Of a stretch of 12,780 bases of DNA, positions 8,411 to 12,780 are shown piece by piece. Below the pieces are notes generated by a model. The model was not told the origin of the DNA, made no database searches, and was given only the letters and a program-made list of their open reading frames with translations. The translations under genes and the position numbers were made by a program. This stretch comes from an uncultured Panacagrimonas sp. Lineage in GTDB: Bacteria; Pseudomonadota; Gammaproteobacteria; Nevskiales; Nevskiaceae. The stretch's first letter is position 1, and the number at the start of each line of letters is the position of its first letter. The stretch covers positions 1-12,780 of the forward strand of contig CAMLNE010000087.1 of the NCBI GenBank assembly GCA_946481265.1. Direction: 5' to 3'.

Positions 8411-8475
8411 GGATGCAGCAAGCACTGAATTCGATACATAAACGATTCCTCATTAAAGATTTCGGGAGAGCGGTG

Positions 8476-9717
8476 ATGAATGTGAAGGCCCCGGTCCTTG
8501 CGGCCGCAACCGTCGGCGTGGCCGTCGTGACGCTCGTCGCGCTCAACCTGGTTGCGCCGATCTCGCATGCGCAGGAAAGCGCGGCCGAGGGTGTCACCGC
8601 CGACCAGGTGTTCGCCGCATCGATCGCCGAGCCGGGCGCCTCGTCGCCGGCGCTGATGGAAGTCGCGCTGGCCGACGATTCCGGCATGTCGATGGAGGCT
8701 GTGCCCGTCGAATCCGAGCCGATGGAGTCATCGAGTGCTCCGGCCCTCGCCGGTGGCTCTTGCGCGATGGGCGTCACCAATGCCCAGCCCGTCGTAGTCG
8801 CCGCGGCTGGTGCGCCGGGCGGGGACGTGTCGCCTGCCCCGGCGATGGAACTTGCGCAGGCCGGGCCGGACACCACCGAGCCCGCGCCGGAACTGACCGC
8901 TCCCGAGCCGATGCCGGAAGAAGCCGCCGCGGTCTCGGGCGAACCGGTCGAGTCGGCGCCGCCGGTCGAACCGATGGCGGATACCTCGATGGCAGCGGAT
9001 GACGGTGGCTTTGCCCCGGCGGCCTCCGAGCCGGCTACCGCCGCCGGTGCCTGCGCGAGCGGTATCGATCCCAACCAGAAGCCGGTCGTCGTGATGGCCA
9101 GCGGACACCCGGCCGGCCCGGCGCCCGCAGCAGAGGACGGCATGATGGCGCCGGACGGCATGGCGGGCGCCGAGGCGACGATGGCCGAAGCGGCTGCACC
9201 GGTCGAGGCGACCCCGCCTCCGGCCGCACCGGAACCGGCTCCCGCCCCGGAACCGGCACCGGCCCCCCAGCCCGAGCCGGCTGCCGAACCGGAGCCCGCG
9301 CCGGTGGCCGCCGCCCCTGCGCCGAAGCCCAAGGCAGCCAAGCCTGCGCCGAAGCCCGCACCGAAGCCGGCAGCACCCAAGAAGGCTCCGGAAGAGGCCA
9401 AGGTCGCCTGGTGGCCCGCCAAGACCGCGGGCAAGCTGAATCTGAACTATGCCGGTGAGGCGAGCTTCACCAAGGCGATCGTGCTGATCTTCGACGGCCA
9501 GTTCGACAACGCCGACAGTGCTGATCAGAACATCAAGGTCACCCCGAAGAAGGGCGGCGCGGTCAACGGCAAGTGGATGGTGGCCAACGGCAACAAGTCC
9601 ATGCTGCTGTTGAACGTCGATCCTGGCCTGTACACGGTCGAGATCGGCTCCGGCCTGGTGGACAAGGGCGGCCGGGCGATCGGTGCGGCGTCCAGCGGCG
9701 CGGTGTTCGTTCACTGA
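8476..9717 (+). CDS. Secreted or anchored protein with Ala/Pro/Glu stalk, paired Cys modules and C-terminal Ig-like domain
   Basis: I do not recognise a named gene. The 413-residue product starts with a signal peptide or uncleaved anchor (MNVKAPVLAAATVGVAVVTL, probable site SHA/QES near 32). Residues 35-245 are acidic Ala/Pro/Glu/Met-rich and apparently disordered, with two copies of a module: SCAMGV..QPVVVAAAG (95-112) and ACASGI..QKPVVVMASG (192-210), each with one cysteine (C96, C193). Residues 246-275 are (E/A)P repeats and 281-303 are KP repeats, a charge-switching stalk like that of TonB. Residues 318-413 are a compact beta-rich domain (KAIVLIFDGQFDNA, NIKVTPKKGGAVNGKW, LYTVEIGSGLVDKGG) resembling SbsA/bacterial Ig-like domains or the N-terminal domain of bacterial alpha-2-macroglobulins. 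The 8476 start has GGGAGAG five bases upstream and gives a clean signal peptide; an in-frame ATG at 8413 would add 21 residues. An SDR gene follows after 15 bases. Confidence 0.8.
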   Translation: MNVKAPVLAAATVGVAVVTLVALNLVAPISHAQESAAEGVTADQVFAASIAEPGASSPALMEVALADDSGMSMEAVPVESEPMESSSAPALAGGSCAMGVTNAQPVVVAAAGAPGGDVSPAPAMELAQAGPDTTEPAPELTAPEPMPEEAAAVSGEPVESAPPVEPMADTSMAADDGGFAPAASEPATAAGACASGIDPNQKPVVVMASGHPAGPAPAAEDGMMAPDGMAGAEATMAEAAAPVEATPPPAAPEPAPAPEPAPAPQPEPAAEPEPAPVAAAPAPKPKAAKPAPKPAPKPAAPKKAPEEAKVAWWPAKTAGKLNLNYAGEASFTKAIVLIFDGQFDNADSADQNIKVTPKKGGAVNGKWMVANGNKSMLLLNVDPGLYTVEIGSGLVDKGGRAIGAASSGAVFVH

Positions 9718-9732
9718 AGTGCCGGCGGCCTG

Positions 9733-10497
9733 ATGGCGACCTCGCTGTTCGAGTTGTCGGGCCGCGTCGCGCTGATCACGGGCGCATCACGCGGGATCGG
9801 TGAAGCCACGGCGCGCCTGCTTGCCGAGCAGGGCGCGCACGTGGTCCTGGCCAGCCGCAAGCAGGACGAACTGGACAAGGTGGCGGCGAGCATCGTGGCC
9901 AAGGGCGGCAAGGCCACGGCCATCGCCGCGCACCAGGGCGATTCGGCGGCACTCCGGAACCTGGTCGACCGCATCGCGGGCGAAATCGGACGCCTCGACA
10001 TCCTGGTCAACAACGCGGCGACCAACCCCTACTTCGGTCACATCGTCGACACCGACATGGCGATGATCGAGAAAACCCTGCAGGTGAACATCAAGGGTTA
10101 TTTCGAACTGTCCTCGCTGGCCGCCAGGCTCATGCGCGAACAAGGCGGCGGCGCGATCGTCAACATCGCCAGCATCAACGGCGAACGTCCCGCGCCCTTC
10201 CAGGGGATCTACTCGATCACCAAGGCTGCCGTGATCAACATGACACAAGCCTTCGCCAAGGAATGCGGACCCTGGAAGATTCGCGTCAACGCCGTGTTGC
10301 CGGGGCTGACGCAGACGCGCTTCGCCTCGGCCTTGACCTCCAACGAGCCCATCCGCAAGGCCTTCCTGGAACAGGTGCCGCTGCAGCGGATGGCACAGCC
10401 CGAGGAGATCGCACCGGCCGTGCTGTTCCTGGCCAGCGATGCCGCGAGCTATGTCACCGGCACGAGCCTGGTGGTCGACGGTGGATACCTGGCGTAG
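9733..10497 (+). CDS. Classical SDR-family oxidoreductase
   Basis: A 254-residue single-domain short-chain dehydrogenase/reductase. Cofactor loop TGASRGIG (17-24), NNAA (93-96), structural N119, catalytic S147, Y160 and K164 (YSITKAA), and the C-terminal VTGTSLVVDGGYLA are all intact. S41-R42 after the second strand (VVLASRK) favours NADP(H). The segment NNAATNPYFGH resembles DHRS4-like or bacterial FabG-like SDRs of unassigned substrate. I would not call it FabG, since an ordinary fabG normally sits in the fab cluster. It begins 15 bases after the stalked protein gene with only a weak GGCGG ribosome site, so co-transcription is likely. It shares no obvious pathway with that neighbour. Confidence 0.92.
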   Translation: MATSLFELSGRVALITGASRGIGEATARLLAEQGAHVVLASRKQDELDKVAASIVAKGGKATAIAAHQGDSAALRNLVDRIAGEIGRLDILVNNAATNPYFGHIVDTDMAMIEKTLQVNIKGYFELSSLAARLMREQGGGAIVNIASINGERPAPFQGIYSITKAAVINMTQAFAKECGPWKIRVNAVLPGLTQTRFASALTSNEPIRKAFLEQVPLQRMAQPEEIAPAVLFLASDAASYVTGTSLVVDGGYLA

Positions 10498-10679
10498 CGC
10501 CGGGCCCATCTCGCATTGCCCCGGAAAATACCTTCGACAAGCGGCGCCGCCAGCCCTCTCCATTGCTCCCGCGCAACCCACGTCGCCCTGGCCAGGTGGA
10601 CGCCCGCCGCACGCTGAACCAACGGCGTCGGCCAGACTCCAAGGCGCGTAGACTGCTTCGTCCCCCGACGCTCCCCCAC
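10498..10679. other. Intergenic region between the SDR and bepA genes
   Basis: In this 182-base gap, CCGGG and CCCGG (about 10501-10528) could pair across a 15-base loop, followed by AAAATA rather than a T-run, so it is not a good terminator. A lone -10-like TAGACT near 10648 has no -35 partner. The bases just before the bepA ATG are C-rich and contain no Shine-Dalgarno sequence. I see no coding sequence here. Confidence 0.4.
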
Positions 10680-12194
10680 ATGCTCCGAACGTTCGCACCG
10701 CTTCTGGCTACGGCGTGCCTGATCATCAGCGCCTGGGGATCGGCTCGCGCACAGGAATCCCTGCGACCCTCGGAGACCGCGGCGCTGCCGAGTGGCGCCC
10801 TGCGCGACCTGGATCTTCCGCAGATCGGGGAACCGGCGGACGCGGTGCTGTCGCCAGCCGAGGAAGATCGGATCGGCGCGCGCGTGGTCGCCGAGCTCTA
10901 CGCCTACGAGTACATCCTCGAAGACCCGCAGATCACCGACTACCTGGCCGCGACCGGCTGGCGCCTGGCGGCCGCCAGTGGCACGCGGCCGGCCAAGCTC
11001 GAGTTCTTCATGGTCAAGGACCCGCGCATCAACGCGTTCGCCCTGCCCGGCGGATACATGGGCTTCAACGCCGGACTGGTCACCGCGAGCAGTTCGGAGA
11101 GCGAGCTGGCGGGCGTCATGGCGCACGAACTGGCGCATGTCACCCAGCGCCACATCGCACGCAACGCAGCGGAGAGCGGCGGCGTGGCCTCGATCGCGAC
11201 CTGGGTGGCCGTGCTTGCCGCGATCATCGCCGGCTCGGCCAACCCGGACATCGTCCTCGCCGCGCTGGCAGCCGGCCAGGGCCTGGCCTACCAGCGGCAG
11301 GTCGCGTTCACGCGCACCCACGAAATCGAGGCGGATCGCATCGGCATCCACACGCTGGCCGGTGCGGGCTACGACCCCGAGGGCATGGCCACGTTCTTCC
11401 AGAAGCTGGAACAGCAGTCACGCCTGTACGGCAACGGCATTCCGGAGATCCTGCGCACCCACCCGGTGAACACCACGCGCGTCGCCGAGGCACGCGCGCG
11501 CGTCGCGGCCCTGCCCAAGAACGACGCACCCGATTCCCTCGAATACGGGTTCATCAAGGCACGCACGCAGGTATTCGCCTCGAACCAGCCCAGCGACGCC
11601 GTGGACGCGTATGCGGCCCTGATCGCCGCCGGACATGACACGCCGGCGTACCGGTACGGGCTGGCCTTCGCGCAGCACCAACTCGGACAGAACGAGTCGG
11701 CGCTGGCCACGCTCAAGCCCGTCATCGAGAAGTATCCACGCCACCCGAATGTCAGCCTGCTGCACGCGGCGCTCCTCGGCGGCGGCAGCGATCCCGCCCC
11801 CGGCCTGGCCGCCTACGAGCGCACGCTGCGACTGAATCCGCGTTTCGCGCCGGCCATCCTCGAATACGCCGAGGCACTGATCGCTGCGGGCAAGGCCGAG
11901 CAGGCCCGCGAGGTGCTGCTCACGCACGAGCAGGCGCTCGGCGTGCGGCTCGACACCTACCGGCTGCTCTCGCAGGCGGCACGCGCGATGCGCAACAACG
12001 CCGAGGCGAGCTATCAGATGGCCACCTACCTGTTCCTGCGTGGCGACGCCGGCGGCGCGCTGTCGCAGCTCGATGCAGGCCTGCGCCTGGAAAGCCTCAC
12101 CTCACAGGAACGTGCACGCCTGGTGGCGCGCCGCGCCGAAGTCCGCGAGGCGCTGCCGCGCAACTACGACCCGGATCGCCAGCTGCGTCGCTGA
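10680..12194 (+). CDS. bepA: BepA-type periplasmic M48 metalloprotease/chaperone with TPR domain
   Basis: A 504-residue periplasmic zinc protease close in length to E. coli BepA (YfgC, 487). BepA assists outer-membrane protein assembly and degrades stalled LptD or BamA. Residues 1-24 form a signal peptide (MLRTFAPLLATACLIISAWG, cleavage after SARA). The M48 domain has HELAH (149-153; zinc ligands H149 and H153, catalytic E150) and HEIEADRIG (214-222; third ligand E215). RTHPVNTTRVAEAR (259-272) is the conserved His loop that in BepA (His246) regulates activity. From about residue 285 to 490 the sequence is helical TPR-like (AVDAYAALIAAGHDTPAYRY, ALATLKPVIEKYPRHPN, AAYERTLRLNPRFAPA, AREVLLTHEQAL). 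No clear ribosome site precedes the ATG; the start is chosen on the signal peptide. It ends 54 bases from the convergent thiO-like gene. Confidence 0.93.
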   Translation: MLRTFAPLLATACLIISAWGSARAQESLRPSETAALPSGALRDLDLPQIGEPADAVLSPAEEDRIGARVVAELYAYEYILEDPQITDYLAATGWRLAAASGTRPAKLEFFMVKDPRINAFALPGGYMGFNAGLVTASSSESELAGVMAHELAHVTQRHIARNAAESGGVASIATWVAVLAAIIAGSANPDIVLAALAAGQGLAYQRQVAFTRTHEIEADRIGIHTLAGAGYDPEGMATFFQKLEQQSRLYGNGIPEILRTHPVNTTRVAEARARVAALPKNDAPDSLEYGFIKARTQVFASNQPSDAVDAYAALIAAGHDTPAYRYGLAFAQHQLGQNESALATLKPVIEKYPRHPNVSLLHAALLGGGSDPAPGLAAYERTLRLNPRFAPAILEYAEALIAAGKAEQAREVLLTHEQALGVRLDTYRLLSQAARAMRNNAEASYQMATYLFLRGDAGGALSQLDAGLRLESLTSQERARLVARRAEVREALPRNYDPDRQLRR

Positions 12195-12248
12195 GCTTCC
12201 GCCCGAGCCGGCGGCGGCGCGCCATCGCAGTCGTCAACGAGGCCGTCC
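12195..12248. other. Short convergent intergenic region, no clear terminator
   Basis: These 54 bases separate two convergent genes. CCGCC-CGAGCC-GGCGG (12199-12214) can form a five-base-pair stem, but no T-run follows on either strand, so an intrinsic terminator is not supported. Termination may be Rho-dependent or lie inside the genes. Confidence 0.25.
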
Positions 12249-12780
12249 CTACTGGCCGGCCAGGATCCGTCCCGCGGCCTGGCGCGCCGAGCCCGGTGCC
12301 AGGGTGATCCCGAGTCGATGATGACCGCTGCTCACGAACAGCCCGCGGCGCGCCTGCACCCAACCGATCCAGGGCCCGCCTCCGCCGCGCGGCGCCGGAC
12401 GCAATCCCGACCAGTGCGCGAGCACAGGCCGTGTGGCGAGCCGCGGCGCCATGGCCTGCACGCTGCGCAGCAGGCTTTCGCGCGCGGCATCGGTGGTCCG
12501 GTCCGCAAAGCCCACATCCTCGAGCGTGCTGCCGGCCACGATGCGACCGTCGCGCCGCGGGATCAGGTAGCGACCCTCGCGCAGCAGGATCGCGTCCAGC
12601 TCGCCGGGCCGCGCATCGAGCAGCAGCATCTGGCCGCGCATCGGCCGCACCTCGATCTGCGCGCACAGCTCCGTGCTCCAGGCGCCCGCGGCGATCACCA
12701 CCACGCTGGCATGCCGATCGCCGCGCGGGGTGCGCACACCGGTGACGCGCTCGGCGCCGAGCAGCGCCTCGACCGCCTCG
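12249..12780 (-). CDS. thiO: FAD-dependent glycine oxidase-like protein (ThiO/DAO family), 5' end outside window
   Basis: The C-terminal 176 residues of a DAO-family FAD oxidoreductase; the N-terminal FAD-binding GxGxxG part lies beyond the right edge. Visible-fragment motifs are VVVIAAGAWS (25-35), the second part of the FAD site; PMRGQMLLLD (46-55), typical of glycine oxidases; YLIPRRDGRIVAGSTLEDVGF (71-91); WSGLRPAP (123-130); and SGHHRLGITLAP (151-162), the C-terminal FAD and substrate region. ThiO oxidises glycine to iminoacetate or glyoxylate with H2O2 release, supplying the thiazole half of thiamine in many aerobes. Other DAO-family amine oxidases are possible without the N-terminus or thi neighbours. 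A GTG at 12737 is internal; the reading frame continues to the window edge with conserved-looking sequence, so it is not the start. Confidence 0.85.
   Translation of the reverse strand, partial: EAVEALLGAERVTGVRTPRGDRHASVVVIAAGAWSTELCAQIEVRPMRGQMLLLDARPGELDAILLREGRYLIPRRDGRIVAGSTLEDVGFADRTTDAARESLLRSVQAMAPRLATRPVLAHWSGLRPAPRGGGGPWIGWVQARRGLFVSSGHHRLGITLAPGSARQAAGRILAGQ

Noticed and set aside
9240..9385. TonB gene, suggested by the EP then KP repeats
   Set aside because: The C-terminal domain lacks TonB features, the N-terminal region is far too long, and no exbB/exbD lies nearby. Only the stalk is similar.
8367..9434. Gly/Ala/Ser-rich minus-strand reading frame of 355 codons, resembling a PE-PGRS or silk-like protein
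   Set aside because: It is the antisense of the Ala/Pro/Glu-rich stalk gene, which has a promoter-like region, a ribosome site and a signal peptide. The repetitive look comes from the stalk codons.
10449..11351. Minus-strand reading frame of 300 codons opposite bepA
   Set aside because: It is antisense to a gene with a signal peptide, an intact HExxH motif and TPR repeats; it has shadow composition.

Overview
The window is a GC-rich (visibly well above 60 %), gene-dense stretch of bacterial chromosome. A TolC-family outer-membrane factor, OmpA with thrombospondin-type-3 repeats, BepA-type M48 protease, class 2 (quinone-linked) dihydroorotate dehydrogenase, stand-alone GTP cyclohydrolase II and a two-domain high-molecular-weight FabG together point to a Gram-negative proteobacterium, most likely a high-GC gammaproteobacterium. 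That placement is inferred from gene content, not from a marker gene. I see no rRNA, tRNA, CRISPR, insertion sequence, phage gene or other sign of a mobile region, and no stretch longer than 300 bases without a gene.

Layout. Positions 1-8232 hold eight genes, all on the minus strand. In transcription order they are: two-domain FabG (8232-6829), ribA (6688-6095), an atypical ABC1/UbiB-family kinase-like protein (6098-3933), pyrD (3930-2914), an OmpA-family protein (2836-1655), a DUF1289 small cysteine protein (1646-1431), a hotdog thioesterase (1434-1003) and a TolC-family protein (934 to beyond the left edge). ribA, the ABC1 gene and pyrD are overlapping or nearly so and look like one unit. 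The OmpA, DUF1289 and thioesterase genes form a second tight unit, with tolC following after 68 bases.

A divergent intergenic region (8233-8475) separates these from a plus-strand group: a secreted or anchored protein with a Pro/Glu then Pro/Lys stalk and a small C-terminal beta domain (8476-9717), a classical SDR oxidoreductase 15 bases later (9733-10497), and a BepA-type periplasmic protease/chaperone (10680-12194). A convergent minus-strand thiO-like FAD amine oxidase (12249 to beyond the right edge) closes the window.

How the genes may work together. The ribA-ABC1-pyrD unit has a shared theme: PyrD needs FMN, which derives from the riboflavin pathway that RibA starts, and it passes electrons to ubiquinone, the lipid handled by UbiB/COQ8 relatives. 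The ABC1 protein is the most unusual member, because two diagnostic motifs of its family are altered. The TolC, OmpA, stalked-protein and BepA genes concern the cell envelope. I do not see a clearly undescribed multi-gene system. The best leads are the ABC1 protein and the stalked protein with its duplicated single-cysteine module.
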